Part shown: in pieces, positions 28,377 through 38,641 of the stretch | Layout: each line of letters begins with the position of its first letter | How positions within the stretch are numbered: the stretch's first letter is position 1 | Source of the DNA: Vibrio injensis | GTDB lineage: Bacteria > Pseudomonadota > Gammaproteobacteria > Enterobacterales > Vibrionaceae | Direction of reading: 5' to 3' | Assembly: GCF_001895205.1 (NCBI RefSeq) | Contig: NZ_BDJF01000025.1 | Location: 220,814-284,813 of the forward strand | DNA length: 64,000 bases | Position numbers and translations under genes: made by a program | Notes under the pieces: model-generated | Database searches by the model: none | What the model was told of the DNA's origin: nothing | Seen by the model: the letters and a program-made list of their open reading frames with translations, nothing else

Positions 28377-28408
28377 ATGGTTCTAGCTCAACTGAGCCTG
28401 TGAAGGCA

Positions 28409-28885
28409 CTATTTTTGGTAACGAATGGCATTAATAAACCAGAGTTTATCACCGGTTGGCGTTTTTACTGTCACTTCTTCATCCACTTGCTTTTTCAGCA
28501 AGGCGCGCGCCATCGGAGAGTCAATGGAAATGTAATCTTTGGCATCACCATAAATCTCTTCTGGACCGACAATACGTAAAGTTTTTGTCTCGCCCGCTTC
28601 ATTTTCAATTTCGACCCAAGCGCCAAAAAACACTTTGCCCTCTTGCTGTGGCGAGTAGTCGACGATTTTCAACTCAGGCAACAACTTGCGTAAGTAGCGC
28701 ACGCGACGATCGATTTGGCGCAACAAGCGTTTGTTAAAGGTGTAATCGGCGTTTTCAGAGCGGTCACCTAAGCTGGCAGCCCAAGTGACAATCTTGGTAA
28801 TTTCCGGGCGTTTTTCATGCCATAGATGATCATGCTCTTGCTTAAGCTTGTCATACCCTGCCCGTGTAATCAGTTTGGTTTTCAC
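28409..28885 (-). CDS. greB: Transcript cleavage factor GreB
   Basis: RNA polymerase secondary-channel factor that stimulates cleavage of backtracked transcripts. 158 aa: N-terminal coiled coil with the acidic tip [22 protein letters not shown] (Asp and Glu at the tip as required), then an FKBP-like C-terminal domain with [27 protein letters not shown]. The bias [14 protein letters not shown] and DAKDYIS indicates GreB, not GreA. Divergent from tex, as in E. coli and V. cholerae. Confidence 0.95.
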   Translation of the reverse strand: MKTKLITRAGYDKLKQEHDHLWHEKRPEITKIVTWAASLGDRSENADYTFNKRLLRQIDRRVRYLRKLLPELKIVDYSPQQEGKVFFGAWVEIENEAGETKTLRIVGPEEIYGDAKDYISIDSPMARALLKKQVDEEVTVKTPTGDKLWFINAIRYQK

Positions 28886-29114
28886 CTACTACCTCAATCA
28901 TCATTACAGAACCTATTGGTTATCTTACCTAATCCACCACACTGGGCATAGCGCTCATCCTCTTCTCTCCACATTCGCTACGCTGAGCGCGTCAGTTTTC
29001 AGTGTGAGGAAAGTCAAAAATCATCGTGAATCATGCGACGTCAACACAAAGCCATTGCAGCTCACTCTGGACTACGTACAATCCCTGCATGATTGTTTAA
29101 TAGAGAGACCACGG

Positions 29115-31442
29115 ATGAGCCACGCTATCTGCCTACAGATTGCCAATGAATTGAATGTCAACCCGAATCAAGTCAACGCTGCAGTCACCCTGATTGATGA
29201 AGGTAACACTGTCCCCTTTATTGCACGCTACCGCAAAGAGGTGACCGGAGGATTAGATGACTCGCAACTGCGTCATTTAGATACCCGCCTGAGCTACTTA
29301 CGAGAGATGGAGGATCGCCGCCAGACGATTCTTAAATCGATTCAAGAACAAGGTAAACTCACCCCAGAACTGGAACAAGCGATTCTCGCTGCCGACAGCA
29401 AAACTCGCTTAGAAGATCTCTATCTCCCCTATAAACCGAAACGGCGCACCAAAGGGCAAATTGCGATTGAAGCTGGACTTGAACCGTTAGCCGATCGTTT
29501 ATGGCAACACGCTGACCTCGATCCAGAGCAAGCGGCCCTCGCCTACATCGACGCCGATAAAGGCATTGCCGATAGTAAAGCGGCGCTCGATGGCGCTCGA
29601 GCGATCATCATGGAGCGGATTGCAGAAGATGCCGACCTACTGGCTAAGCTGCGCGACTATTTGACTCGCCACGCTGAAATTGTCTCTCAAGTGATTGCCG
29701 GTAAAGAGCAAGCGGGAGAAAAATTCAAAGACTATTTTGATCATCGCGAATTGATTGCTAAAGCCCCTTCCCACCGCGCTCTCGCCATGCTACGTGGCCG
29801 TAACGAAGGTTTTTTAACCCTAAGCTTAAATGCCGACCCTCAGCAAGAAGAAACCCTACGCCATTCGTATTGTGAAACCTTAATCGCACAACATTATCAA
29901 TTGCATCTCAGTCAAGCCCCCGCGGATCAATGGCGTCAGCAAGTGATCAGTTGGGCCTGGCGCATCAAAGTGTCCATGCATATGGAAACTGAACTGATGT
30001 CGGCAATGAAAGAGCGCGCGGAAATTGAAGCGATTGACGTCTTCGCGAGTAACTTAAAAGACTTGCTCATGGCGGCACCGGCCGGACCACGGGCGACATT
30101 AGGCCTCGATCCTGGGCTAAGAACCGGCTGTAAAGTCGCGGTGGTTGATGCCACCGGCAAGGTACTGGCAACCGACACCATTTATCCTCATGTACCACAA
30201 AATCAATATGAGCGAGCCATGCAAACCGTCGCGGCGCTGGTCAGTAAACATAATGTCGATCTGATTGCCATCGGCAACGGTACCGCCTCACGTGAAACGG
30301 ACAATTTTGTCGCCGAGTTAATTAAGCGTGGCAATCTTAAGGTGCAAAAAATTATTGTCAGTGAAGCGGGCGCATCGGTTTATTCCGCATCTGAGTTAGC
30401 AGCCAAAGAGTTCCCGAACATGGACGTATCACTGCGTGGTGCGGTGTCCATTGCTCGCCGCTTGCAAGACCCTTTGGCAGAGCTGGTAAAAATTGATCCT
30501 AAATCGATTGGCGTCGGTCAATACCAACACGATGTTAGCCAAACCTTACTCGCCAAACGTCTTGATGCGGTGGTCGAAGACTGCGTAAACGCCGTCGGAG
30601 TGGATGTTAACACCGCCTCAGCGGCGCTGTTAACTCGCGTTGCTGGCTTATCGGCCGCCTTGGCACAAAATATTGTTCAGTATCGTGATGAGCATGGCCG
30701 CTTTACCGGTCGCGCAACATTGAAAAAAGTACCACGCCTTGGGCCTAAAGCTTTTGAGCAGTGCGCTGGTTTCTTACGGATCATGGATGGCAAGAACCCA
30801 CTCGATGCGTCTGCAGTTCACCCTGAAGCCTATCCAGTGGTAAAAGCCATTGCTGAGAAAAACCAACAAGATATTAAATCATTGATTGGTAATAGTGAGT
30901 TTCTGCGTTCGCTGCGCGCGGTTGACTATACCGATGAAAATTTTGGTCTCCCCACCATTACCGACATCATTAAAGAGCTGGATAAACCGGGACGCGATCC
31001 TCGCCCTGAGTTCAAAACCGCGACCTTTGCTGATGGCGTGAATGACATCAAAGATCTCGAGCTTGGGATGATTTTAGAGGGTGTGGTGTCTAACGTGGCG
31101 AATTTTGGCGCTTTTGTCGATATTGGTGTTCATCAAGATGGTTTAGTGCATATCTCGGCGCTCACTGACCGTTTCATTGCTGACCCAAGAGACGTGGTAA
31201 AAGCGGGTGATATTGTTAAAGTGAAAGTGATGGAAGTGGACGCACAGCGCAAACGCATTGCCCTTTCGATGCGTTTAAACGACGAGCCAGGACAAGAGAA
31301 TCGCGGACAAAAGACAGCCTCTCACAGCCAAGGACGCCAACACAATCCACCACATGCTCGTCGCCGCGAGCGGGAAGAAGCCCCCTCTCATGGTGCGATG
31401 GGCGGAGCGTTTGCCGCGGCGTTTGCGAAAGCGAAAAAATAA
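29115..31442 (+). CDS. tex: S1 RNA-binding transcription accessory protein Tex
   Basis: Cytoplasmic nucleic-acid-binding protein of the Tex/Spt6-like family. 775 aa with an N-terminal helix-turn-helix region ([26 protein letters not shown]), YqgF/RNase H-like domain ([31 protein letters not shown]), helix-hairpin-helix units ([40 protein letters not shown]), and a C-terminal S1 domain ([31 protein letters not shown]), ending in a basic Ala-rich tail. ATG 29115 matches Tex N-termini; the frame is open another 267 bp upstream, overlapping greB, but that part is not protein-like. Confidence 0.95.
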   Translation: MSHAICLQIANELNVNPNQVNAAVTLIDEGNTVPFIARYRKEVTGGLDDSQLRHLDTRLSYLREMEDRRQTILKSIQEQGKLTPELEQAILAADSKTRLEDLYLPYKPKRRTKGQIAIEAGLEPLADRLWQHADLDPEQAALAYIDADKGIADSKAALDGARAIIMERIAEDADLLAKLRDYLTRHAEIVSQVIAGKEQAGEKFKDYFDHRELIAKAPSHRALAMLRGRNEGFLTLSLNADPQQEETLRHSYCETLIAQHYQLHLSQAPADQWRQQVISWAWRIKVSMHMETELMSAMKERAEIEAIDVFASNLKDLLMAAPAGPRATLGLDPGLRTGCKVAVVDATGKVLATDTIYPHVPQNQYERAMQTVAALVSKHNVDLIAIGNGTASRETDNFVAELIKRGNLKVQKIIVSEAGASVYSASELAAKEFPNMDVSLRGAVSIARRLQDPLAELVKIDPKSIGVGQYQHDVSQTLLAKRLDAVVEDCVNAVGVDVNTASAALLTRVAGLSAALAQNIVQYRDEHGRFTGRATLKKVPRLGPKAFEQCAGFLRIMDGKNPLDASAVHPEAYPVVKAIAEKNQQDIKSLIGNSEFLRSLRAVDYTDENFGLPTITDIIKELDKPGRDPRPEFKTATFADGVNDIKDLELGMILEGVVSNVANFGAFVDIGVHQDGLVHISALTDRFIADPRDVVKAGDIVKVKVMEVDAQRKRIALSMRLNDEPGQENRGQKTASHSQGRQHNPPHARRREREEAPSHGAMGGAFAAAFAKAKK

Positions 31443-31596
31443 CGCCAAGGCATCCCCAACCCACTTAGCTTGGCAGCGAGGCGACCAATAAGTAAGTCCC
31501 CATGAGCATAGACAAACGATACGATTGGGGGCTCGAAGGTACTTCAAGTAAGGAAAGAGGGATGAGCACATCGTGATGCTCTACTTGATAAAAAAC

Positions 31597-31630
31597 AAAT
31601 CCCCGCAGCCTCGGCTGTGGGGATTTTTTT
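31597..31630 (+). terminator. Rho-independent terminator after tex
   Basis: Stem ATCCCCGCAG / CTGTGGGGAT (one G-U pair) with loop CCTCGG, followed by seven T. It lies about 155 bp after the tex stop. Confidence 0.85.
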
Positions 31631-31666
31631 ATTCACCTTATCATTGTAGCTTATGCTCAATGATAA

Positions 31667-32137
31667 CTACAGGATCGCTATCACTTCTGATGGCGTATTC
31701 GGCGCAATCGCATGGCCATAATGAAATTGAATCACTGTCCGTCGTTTCGCCATTTTGCCTTCAGTTATTGCCGCATCAATGATCCGCTTTGGCAACCGAA
31801 AACGCATTGTATAGCCTTTACCTTGCTCCTCACTGTAAGAAGACAGTGCTAATAAATCAAACAACCTGTCCAGCTCACTGCGTAGTGCGGCACGCTGTCG
31901 TTGTTTAGACTCTTGATCACTCTCTTGCTCATAGTTAGGGTGCTCGGCAGGATCCCAAGCGGATTGTTTACGCCGCTTATCCTCTGCTTTGGTTTTACGC
32001 TCAGCTTGGCTTTTGGTGAGCTCTACCGGTGCCGTAACAGGCGCACGTATCCGATTATCTCGTGACGCTTGCTCTGTTTGCACGTTCACTGACGGGGCGA
32101 TAAGTGGCACGCTAACATTAGTCGGTGACACGATCAT
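31667..32137 (-). CDS. Conserved Vibrio protein of unknown function
   Basis: 156 aa, no signal peptide or membrane segment. The first ~85 residues are low-complexity, charged and Gln/Lys/Glu-rich (PVELTKSQAERKTKAEDKRRKQ), probably disordered or coiled coil; the last ~65 form a compact basic domain (LRSELDRLFDLLALSSYS...YTMRFRLPKRIIDAAI). The ribosome-binding site GAGGAGGA just upstream is strong, so translation is likely. Position between tex and bioH suggests the V. cholerae hypothetical gene at the same place (from memory). No function can be assigned. Confidence 0.75.
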   Translation of the reverse strand: MIVSPTNVSVPLIAPSVNVQTEQASRDNRIRAPVTAPVELTKSQAERKTKAEDKRRKQSAWDPAEHPNYEQESDQESKQRQRAALRSELDRLFDLLALSSYSEEQGKGYTMRFRLPKRIIDAAITEGKMAKRRTVIQFHYGHAIAPNTPSEVIAIL

Positions 32138-32258
32138 AACCGAGTCCTCCTCAGTGTCGCACCCCCTTCGATTAAGCTACCGTTAGGGATAACTTATGTA
32201 TCGACCAATCGTGGCGGTTTTTTAGCGCTTATTCACTAATCGGCAACAAAATTTACCG

Positions 32259-33035
32259 TTATTTTGCAAAGTTGAGCAATTGCTGACAAAAGGCATCTTG
32301 CTCAGTCATAAATGGGGCATGCGAAGAGGCTTGAAAAATAGACGTCTGGCTATTGGTTTGCAGTTGACGCACAGCCTCAGCTACACGCAGTGGGACTAAT
32401 CCATCCAATCGACCATACATTCGCAGCACTGGCATGGTTAACTGAGTCAGTTGCTGACGCATATCGGTTTTTGAAAGCAGGTTTAACCCGGTTAATAATG
32501 CTTGGTGAGTGGGCATTGGTCGTGCTAATACCGCTTGCTTGAGTGCTTTAATTTCTTGGCGCGCACTTGTGCTCCCCATCGCTTGTAAGGCGATAAACCG
32601 CTCAATCATCAAAGGCAAATCCGTTAATAATTGGTCGGTAAAGGTATCCAATACCTGTGGTTTGATTCCTCGCCATACTGGCGTCTCTTGCTCACTGGCG
32701 GTAAATTTAGGTGACGAAGCAACCGTGACTAACTGGCTAACTCGTTGCGGGTAATGCAGCGCGATATGGGTAGCAATTAACCCCCCTAAAGACCAGCCGA
32801 CCCACACCGCCTGCGACGGTGCTTGGTTCAATATGACTTGAGCAATCTCAGCTAAACTCGCTGCTGACGATTGACCGCTATAACCATAACCGGGCAGATC
32901 AAGAATATGAATACGAAACTGGGTTTGTAATCGTTGACAGGTTTGCTGCCATACTGCGCCATTCATTCCCCATCCGTGAATCAGTACCAGATCAGGCCCA
33001 TCGCCGATGACTTGCCAGTACAGTTTTTCGGTCAT
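32259..33035 (-). CDS. bioH: Pimeloyl-[acyl-carrier protein] methyl ester esterase BioH
   Basis: Alpha/beta hydrolase that removes the methyl ester from pimeloyl-ACP, ending the disguised fatty-acid stage of biotin synthesis. 258 aa. Nucleophile Ser82 in VGWSLGG, acid Asp in MYGRLDGLVP and catalytic His in SSHAPFM are all present; HGWGMNG supplies the oxyanion hole. Two starts are possible: GTG 33041 and ATG 33035 (AGGAG at 33047-33051 serves both). The ATG puts the nucleophile at 82 as in E. coli and is preferred. Divergent from comF; no other bio gene is in the window. Confidence 0.94.
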   Translation of the reverse strand: MTEKLYWQVIGDGPDLVLIHGWGMNGAVWQQTCQRLQTQFRIHILDLPGYGYSGQSSAASLAEIAQVILNQAPSQAVWVGWSLGGLIATHIALHYPQRVSQLVTVASSPKFTASEQETPVWRGIKPQVLDTFTDQLLTDLPLMIERFIALQAMGSTSARQEIKALKQAVLARPMPTHQALLTGLNLLSKTDMRQQLTQLTMPVLRMYGRLDGLVPLRVAEAVRQLQTNSQTSIFQASSHAPFMTEQDAFCQQLLNFAK

Positions 33036-33128
33036 ATTCACATTTTCTCCTACTAAAATCCGCCTCTTCAGACGAATATCCTCGCCATACTTTACCTCAA
33101 TTCACACCAAAATCATCCGAGGTTTATT

Positions 33129-33848
33129 ATGTCAATGTGGCGTGAGCAGGTATCGGCTGTCACCCATGCTTGGCTTACGCCAAGCTGCACCTTATGTCAC
33201 CTACCTTTAGAGCAGCAAGCACAACATGGTACTTGTCATGCCTGCCAAGCTTGGTATGCGCCAACACCTCGCTGCCAACGCTGTGGTTTACCTTGTCTCA
33301 CTATTACCCCACAATGTGGACAATGCTTACGTAGCCCTCCCCCTTGGCAACGACTGTTTTGTATTGGTGACTATCACTTTCCATTGAGTCACGCCATTCA
33401 TCAACTTAAATATCAACGCCAATTTTGGCAAGCACGCCACTTAGCCGCTCGACTAGCAGAATGCATTGCTGAGCCAGCCCCGCTGCTCACTTGTGTTCCA
33501 TTACACTGGCGCAGACAGTGGCAACGAGGGTTTAATCAAAGCGAATGCATTGCTCGTCCCCTTGCTAAGCATCTGGGTCGTCAATTTGATCCGCATCTGT
33601 TTACTCGCAAAAGATCCACTCCAGCTCAGCAACAATTAACCAAATCACAACGTGAGAAAAACTTAGCCGGGGCCTTTCAACGGCAATCTATTCCTCTAGT
33701 CAATCATGTGGCTATCGTCGACGATGTCGTAACAACCGGTAGCACTATTCGACAATTATGTGATTTACTGCTTGAAGTTGGCATCGAAAGGATTGATATT
33801 TATTGCTTATGCCGTACTCCTGAGCCGAGTGATGCATGCCCGACATAA
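33129..33848 (+). CDS. comF: ComF family phosphoribosyltransferase-like protein (GntX/ComF)
   Basis: 239 aa. The N-terminal half has zinc-finger-like cysteine pairs (CTLCHLPLEQQAQHGTCHAC, then CQRCGLPC and CGQCL); the C-terminal half is a type I phosphoribosyltransferase fold with the PRPP motif VAIVDDVVTTGSTI. ComF proteins take part in natural DNA uptake, helping move single-stranded DNA into the cytoplasm; V. cholerae is naturally competent on chitin. ATG 33129 has GAGG 10 bp upstream. The order bioH / comF / nfuA is shared with E. coli (bioH-gntX-nfuA). Confidence 0.92.
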   Translation: MSMWREQVSAVTHAWLTPSCTLCHLPLEQQAQHGTCHACQAWYAPTPRCQRCGLPCLTITPQCGQCLRSPPPWQRLFCIGDYHFPLSHAIHQLKYQRQFWQARHLAARLAECIAEPAPLLTCVPLHWRRQWQRGFNQSECIARPLAKHLGRQFDPHLFTRKRSTPAQQQLTKSQREKNLAGAFQRQSIPLVNHVAIVDDVVTTGSTIRQLCDLLLEVGIERIDIYCLCRTPEPSDACPT

Positions 33849-33931
33849 TCAGAGCAAAAAGGGCTGGATCATCGGCGTGACTGGAGTAGAATGGTCAGCA
33901 AATAACCTACAAAATTACTCAGGTATTCGTC

Positions 33932-34522
33932 GTGTCAACTACTACTATTGTTATTACTGAATCCGCTCAGTCTCATTTTGCCAAACTCTTGGCTCAGCAA
34001 CCAGAAGGAACGAACATTCGGGTGTTTGTGGTTAATCCAGGAACACAAAATGCCGAGTGTGGCGTCTCTTATTGTCCACCAGAAGCCGTAGAGAGCACCG
34101 ATACCGTGATCCCTTTCACTGGCTTCTCTGCTTATATCGATGAACTCAGCTTGCCATTTCTCGAGAGCGCAGAAATTGATTTTGTGACCGATAAAATGGG
34201 CTCGCAACTTACCCTTAAAGCACCAAACGCCAAAATGCGCAAAGTCGACGATGATGCACCATTAATGGCACGCGTCGAGTATGCGATTCAAACCCAAGTC
34301 AACCCTCAACTTGCTGGCCATGGCGGCCATGTCAGTTTAGTTAACATTACTGATGAGGGCGTCGCTTTATTGCAATTCGGTGGTGGCTGTAATGGCTGTT
34401 CAATGGTCGACGTCACCCTAAAAGAAGGCATTGAAAAAGAGTTATTGGCCCAGTTTGCAGGCGAACTGACCGCTGTACGTGATGCCACCGAACATGATCG
34501 CGGCGATCACTCTTACTACTAA
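33932..34522 (+). CDS. nfuA: Fe-S biogenesis protein NfuA
   Basis: 4Fe-4S carrier that delivers clusters to aconitase and other targets under oxidative stress or iron limitation. 196 aa: a degenerate A-type N-terminal domain ([24 protein letters not shown]) and a C-terminal Nfu domain with the cluster motif [18 protein letters not shown]. The C-terminus ends [11 protein letters not shown], as in E. coli TEHQRGEHSYY. The start is GTG 33932; no in-frame ATG lies nearby that keeps the conserved [11 protein letters not shown] start. Confidence 0.96.
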   Translation: MSTTTIVITESAQSHFAKLLAQQPEGTNIRVFVVNPGTQNAECGVSYCPPEAVESTDTVIPFTGFSAYIDELSLPFLESAEIDFVTDKMGSQLTLKAPNAKMRKVDDDAPLMARVEYAIQTQVNPQLAGHGGHVSLVNITDEGVALLQFGGGCNGCSMVDVTLKEGIEKELLAQFAGELTAVRDATEHDRGDHSYY

Positions 34523-34528
34523 ACCAAA

Positions 34529-34563
34529 AACAAACAGCGAGAGCTCAGCTTGCGCTGTTTGTT
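34529..34563 (+). terminator. Terminator after nfuA
   Basis: 11-bp stem AACAAACAGCG / CGCTGTTTGTT with a 13-nt loop, followed by GTATT; the descending arm itself is T-rich. Confidence 0.68.
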
Positions 34564-34712
34564 GTATTCCCATTCTGCAGTTAAAACATTCAGCGGTGAT
34601 GGATGGTGTGAGGTTAGCCTATGCGCTGAGTAGTGAAGTCCAAAGGGAGATATTTCCCCACCTCTCATTTTCTTATATAGTAAGAATAGTTTTCCTGCCA
34701 AGGAGTTAGCGG

Positions 34713-35273
34713 ATGCCCTCGAAAACAGCACCAGAAATTTTAGCGCAACGCGCCGTCGCCCAATCAAAACTGTTTACGATTGAAGCTCTCGACCTCCGTT
34801 TCTCGAATGGCGAACAGCGTACTTATGAGCGAATGAAACCGAGTGGACGCAATGCGGTTATGATGGTGCCGATCACCTCACAAGGGGATTTATTGCTGGT
34901 TCGGGAATACGCGGCAGGCACTGAACGCTATGAACTCGGCTTTCCCAAAGGTTTGATCGATGCTGGAGAATCAGCAGAGCAAGCTGCCGTTCGCGAATTA
35001 AAAGAAGAGATTGGTATGGGGGCTGATCGTTTAATAGCACTTAAAGAAGTCGTACTTGCCCCCTCTTACTTTTCCAGTCGAATGACACTTTTTATCGCAC
35101 AAGATCTATACTCAGATCAGTTAATCGGAGATGAACCGGAGCCACTCGAAGTCATACGCTGGCCTTTAGCACAAGCCGAAGAGTTATTAACCCATCTTGA
35201 TTTTAGTGAAGCTCGCAGTATTACCGCTTTATTGCTGGCTCTTCGTCACTTGTCTATTGCCGCGAACGAATAG
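34713..35273 (+). CDS. nudE: ADP compounds hydrolase NudE
   Basis: Nudix hydrolase cleaving ADP-ribose, NADH and Ap3A-type compounds. 186 aa with a complete Nudix box GLIDAGESAEQAAVRELKEEIG (the REL-EE core binds metal) preceded by LGFPK. AAGGAG lies 7 bp before the ATG. cysQ follows 9 bp downstream, the same nudE-cysQ order as related genomes, so both enzymes that clear phosphoadenosine or ADP-ribose-type metabolites are cotranscribed. Confidence 0.94.
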   Translation: MPSKTAPEILAQRAVAQSKLFTIEALDLRFSNGEQRTYERMKPSGRNAVMMVPITSQGDLLLVREYAAGTERYELGFPKGLIDAGESAEQAAVRELKEEIGMGADRLIALKEVVLAPSYFSSRMTLFIAQDLYSDQLIGDEPEPLEVIRWPLAQAEELLTHLDFSEARSITALLLALRHLSIAANE

Positions 35274-35282
35274 GAAGTATTC

Positions 35283-36110
35283 ATGCCTACAGCCAAAGAT
35301 CTCTCTCATCTTTTACCTGATGTGATCAGCATTGCCCGCTCTGCAGGCCAACTGATTCTTGATATTTACGAGAATAAATCTTACGAATCGTTTGTAAAAA
35401 GTGATGAAACCCCGGTCACCAGCGCCGATCTCGCCGCCCACAAATTAGTCACTGAACGGTTAATGGAACTCACTCCAGACATTCCGGTTCTTTCCGAAGA
35501 AGCGGCGAATATTGGTTTAGAAACTCGCGAAACGTGGCAACGCTACTGGCTGGTTGACCCTCTCGATGGTACCCAAGAGTTTATTGCGCGCAGTGGAGAT
35601 TTCGCGACGGTGATTGCCTTAGTTGAACATAACCGACCAGTAATGGGCGTAGTGTATGGGCCGGTTTCTGGCGTCACCTATTATGCCTATCAAGGTAAAG
35701 GGGCTTGGAAAATTCCCGATATGTCAGAAAGTCTACGTATTTATAGCCATAAACATGAGTTAGCTGGTCAATCCATAGCTATTGCTATCAGTCGCCGACA
35801 GGATATTAATCGCATCACTCAGCGTTTAAGCCATCAATGGAATTACGATTTAATCCCACTGGGTTCCGCGGCGCTCAAAGCATGTTTAGTCGCCGAAGGG
35901 GCGGTTGATTGCTATCTACGTTTAGGGCCAACCGGAGAGTGGGATACCGCCGCGACACAATGCATTGTCGAAGAAGCGGGAGGTCGGATCTTAAATACTC
36001 AACTCGACCCCTTGTCTTATAATGAGCGAGATACTTTAGAGAATCCCAATTTCATCGTATTAGGCGATGCCGATTTGCCTTGGGATGAAATATTAAAGAT
36101 AAAAGATTAG
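35283..36110 (+). CDS. cysQ: 3'(2'),5'-bisphosphate nucleotidase CysQ
   Basis: Removes the 3' phosphate from adenosine 3',5'-bisphosphate formed during sulfate assimilation. 275 aa of the inositol-monophosphatase superfamily: the metal site begins with the Glu-Glu pair in LSEEAA, continues with WLVDPLDGTQEFIARSGDF, and ends with GPTGEWDTAATQCIVEEAGG. SD AGGAAG lies just upstream of ATG 35283. Convergent with the gsp operon, with a G/C-rich hairpin between. Confidence 0.95.
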   Translation: MPTAKDLSHLLPDVISIARSAGQLILDIYENKSYESFVKSDETPVTSADLAAHKLVTERLMELTPDIPVLSEEAANIGLETRETWQRYWLVDPLDGTQEFIARSGDFATVIALVEHNRPVMGVVYGPVSGVTYYAYQGKGAWKIPDMSESLRIYSHKHELAGQSIAIAISRRQDINRITQRLSHQWNYDLIPLGSAALKACLVAEGAVDCYLRLGPTGEWDTAATQCIVEEAGGRILNTQLDPLSYNERDTLENPNFIVLGDADLPWDEILKIKD

Positions 36111-36112
36111 CA

Positions 36113-36136
36113 ACGTGCAGGGCATCCCCTGCACGT
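36113..36136. terminator. Hairpin between cysQ and gspN
   Basis: 10-bp perfect stem ACGTGCAGGG / CCCTGCACGT with a 4-nt loop, directly after the cysQ stop and 25 bp beyond the gspN stop. No T-run on either side; it probably blocks read-through and 3' decay for both convergent transcripts. Confidence 0.6.
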
Positions 36137-36160
36137 CCATCTTACCCCTTCATAACCACT

Positions 36161-36919
36161 CTACAGACGTCCCTGTTGATTAAATGAGTAACGACCTTGG
36201 CTATCTGGACTGGGTAAATAATCTAGCTGCTGAGCCAGTGATGCTGGAAATTGTGCGCCCGGCTTAAACCAAGCTTGAGCTGCAAAACGTCGATCCGCTT
36301 GTAACTGTAGCGAAAACGCACTGCTTACTTGCTCCGTCTGTTGCCCACCGGTTATTTCAAACACACTCTGCTGACAAGTAAAATCCGCAACTATCGATCC
36401 TAACGCTAGCTCACCAAGTGGCGAGCCAACTTGACCTTGATCCCAAGTTACCGCACCTTGCGCTGTATCACACCAAGGAGCACGGTAGCGATAATCACGT
36501 AAAGTCAGCTCCACTTGTCCTTCAAGGGTCAGAGGAATAGGTAAAGTTAAATAAGGCTGGAGCTGCTTAGCTGGTAAGGAGATCACCAGACGCTCGGCAA
36601 ATGGACCGGACCAACCATAACCGACCACGCCGCGTCCTTGCCACTGTACATCACTACCCCGTCCAAAACGCACCGCTAGCCGTGCTTGGGCTTTTAACAG
36701 CGCCGACCATTGCCACTGCCATTGAATCGCCCCCGCATTCTGTTGTTGCCAACGAACTTGACTCGCACTACCGTTCCAAATCGTTCCTTGAATACCTTGC
36801 AATACTAACCCTGAGGGTAATGGAAGGTGCTTGATGACGAAATGAGCTGGCAGGTGAAGTAACGCACTCACAAAAGCAACCGAGAGAAATAGACTCAAAT
36901 ACCCAATAATACGCTTCAT
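36161..36919 (-). CDS. gspN: Type II secretion system protein N
   Basis: Last gene of the gspC-N operon. 252 aa, with one N-terminal membrane segment (about 5-27) and a periplasmic beta-rich domain carrying repeated WQ..W motifs (IQWQWQWSALLKAQARLAVRFGRG). GspN is an accessory, often dispensable component whose exact role is unclear. One base separates it from the gspM stop. Confidence 0.88.
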   Translation of the reverse strand: MKRIIGYLSLFLSVAFVSALLHLPAHFVIKHLPLPSGLVLQGIQGTIWNGSASQVRWQQQNAGAIQWQWQWSALLKAQARLAVRFGRGSDVQWQGRGVVGYGWSGPFAERLVISLPAKQLQPYLTLPIPLTLEGQVELTLRDYRYRAPWCDTAQGAVTWDQGQVGSPLGELALGSIVADFTCQQSVFEITGGQQTEQVSSAFSLQLQADRRFAAQAWFKPGAQFPASLAQQLDYLPSPDSQGRYSFNQQGRL

Positions 36920-36920
36920 G

Positions 36921-37415
36921 TTATCCGACTCGCTTAAACTGTAGACGTCTGACTTCTACCATGCCTGAGACTTTACCGCGTTCGAGATCCATAAACTCAA
37001 CTTCAATCCCTTGTCGCTCTTTTAAGTGCGCTAGCCAAGCAACCAGCTGAGTGAATGGCACAGGTTGAATCCATACTTGCATGCGATCAGCACGCGGCTG
37101 CACTCGAACCAACTCAATATTAAATTGACCGGTCGATGCCGCAATCACTTGGTTTAGCGGCTGAGATGAACGAACCACACCGCCTTGCTGACGTAGAGCG
37201 CTAATTTGATCAGCTGTATTTTCAACCCATTGTAATAATTGGCGTTCACTTTGAATGCGAGTTTTGGCATCCTGACTGCGTTGATTGAGCGGTGCAATTC
37301 CTCCCCAATAGACTAACCCAAGCACCAAACAAAGCACAGCGACCAATAATAAGCGTTGCTCACGCTGACTAATGCTTTGCCACCAAAGATAAAGCGGCGT
37401 TAATTTGTCTTTCAT
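36921..37415 (-). CDS. gspM: Type II secretion system protein M
   Basis: 164-aa bitopic inner-membrane protein of the assembly platform. It partners GspL and stabilises it. TM segment at about 22-40 (LLLVAVLCLVLGLVYWGGI), then a periplasmic coiled coil (RSQDAKTRIQSERQLLQWVENTADQISALRQQ) and a ferredoxin-like C-terminal domain. The start overlaps the gspL stop by 4 bases (ATGA type), so translation should be coupled with gspL. Confidence 0.93.
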   Translation of the reverse strand: MKDKLTPLYLWWQSISQREQRLLLVAVLCLVLGLVYWGGIAPLNQRSQDAKTRIQSERQLLQWVENTADQISALRQQGGVVRSSQPLNQVIAASTGQFNIELVRVQPRADRMQVWIQPVPFTQLVAWLAHLKERQGIEVEFMDLERGKVSGMVEVRRLQFKRVG

Positions 37416-38641
37416 TGCCCACCCCCTTCCTTAGGTCTCAAAACAAACGATCCCGATACCCGTTGCTCATTACGGCTGAGTTGACCTTGCTCAACAGAAA
37501 AGTACTCCGCTAACTTCACTCTCGCTTGTTCAAACGATTGAAAATCGCTGCTAGTAACATCAAGACGCACTTCACTGCGATTACCGTCAAAACGCAAACT
37601 TTGCACTTGCATATCAGTCACGCTACCAATCGTCTCTGGTAATCGACTGAACCAAGTTAGGACATCTTCACCTTGCGCTGAACCAGAAAGCGCATTTAAT
37701 TCATCCGTCATCTGTCGTCTCAAATAGCTGACGGTCGGAATACGCTGCTTATCAGGAAAAATGATTCTAAAAATACGTTCACTTTCATCACGATAGCTTT
37801 GTGCAAGCTGTGTATCTTTATGAACTTGTAAACCATAACTGGTCATCAAGACCACCAGCAAAAACAAACTGGCGATAACGGCCTTACGCCAAATCAACCA
37901 ATATTTATTCCAAGAGGATTTGGGTTTAAAAGGTCCAGTCAGTAGATTTATTTTATGAGTAAGTACTTGCTCAGTAAGCAGTACTAATAACGATGGACAA
38001 GCCATCGACTGCCAGGATTGCTGCTCATCCAAAGGGAGATCGGGTAACGGAGTATAAGCCGTGAGTGGTAAATAATCGGTCTGATTTTTAACCCAGTCGG
38101 TAGTACAAAACCAAGTTAACCAATCCTTATCAATCGATAATCCGCTGTATTCGCCTTTACGTACCAGCCATTGATCACCCATTTGACCGGCGCTTAATCC
38201 CTCATCATGCACTGGCAAAGCTAACACATCGGGGACCACGCGCTTAACATCGAGTCCTAGCGTATGTAACTGCTCCAACATGGCTTGTAACCAAGTACGA
38301 TCAACGCCAGCGACAAAGGCTTGATCACCTTGTTTGTCTAATACACTAAAATGCAGTTCATCAACATCTTGTGCGATCTCCTCTTCCAAGAGATACGGAA
38401 GCATGGCGTTAAACTGCCGACTGCCACCTGCTGGAATCGTTACTTGAGTTAACAGTAAGTCACTGGTTGATAACAAAACAACCGTTGAACGCTGAACTGC
38501 GTGCGGAGCCAGTTGTTCAAGTTGTTGCCAATCACTTAACTCCCCACAGGCAAGCACTTGTTGCTGAGTCGATGACCAGACTAACCAAGGGATAACTGTA
38601 TTTTGTTGACTACTCAGCCGAACGATCAAGCTTTCGCTCAC
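37412..38641 (-). CDS. gspL: Type II secretion system protein L
   Basis: Inner-membrane platform protein that binds the GspE ATPase. 409 aa: a cytoplasmic actin-like domain (about 1-240), a TM near 255-275 ([19 protein letters not shown]) and a periplasmic domain pairing with GspM. I place the start at GTG 38641 (protein begins [11 protein letters not shown]), because GGAGG lies 5 bp upstream and EpsL of V. cholerae starts MSEFLTVRLSS from memory. The in-frame ATG at 38653 precedes that ribosome-binding site and has none of its own. It overlaps the gspK end by 32 bp. Confidence 0.92.
   Translation of the reverse strand: MSESLIVRLSSQQNTVIPWLVWSSTQQQVLACGELSDWQQLEQLAPHAVQRSTVVLLSTSDLLLTQVTIPAGGSRQFNAMLPYLLEEEIAQDVDELHFSVLDKQGDQAFVAGVDRTWLQAMLEQLHTLGLDVKRVVPDVLALPVHDEGLSAGQMGDQWLVRKGEYSGLSIDKDWLTWFCTTDWVKNQTDYLPLTAYTPLPDLPLDEQQSWQSMACPSLLVLLTEQVLTHKINLLTGPFKPKSSWNKYWLIWRKAVIASLFLLVVLMTSYGLQVHKDTQLAQSYRDESERIFRIIFPDKQRIPTVSYLRRQMTDELNALSGSAQGEDVLTWFSRLPETIGSVTDMQVQSLRFDGNRSEVRLDVTSSDFQSFEQARVKLAEYFSVEQGQLSRNEQRVSGSFVLRPKEGGGQ

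Noticed and set aside
28848..29114. N-terminal extension of tex by 89 residues
   Set aside because: It overlaps greB and is not protein-like; ATG 29115 gives the conserved Tex N-terminus.
31573..31782. A short plus-strand open frame after tex
   Set aside because: It runs through the tex terminator and is antisense to the unknown gene at 31667.
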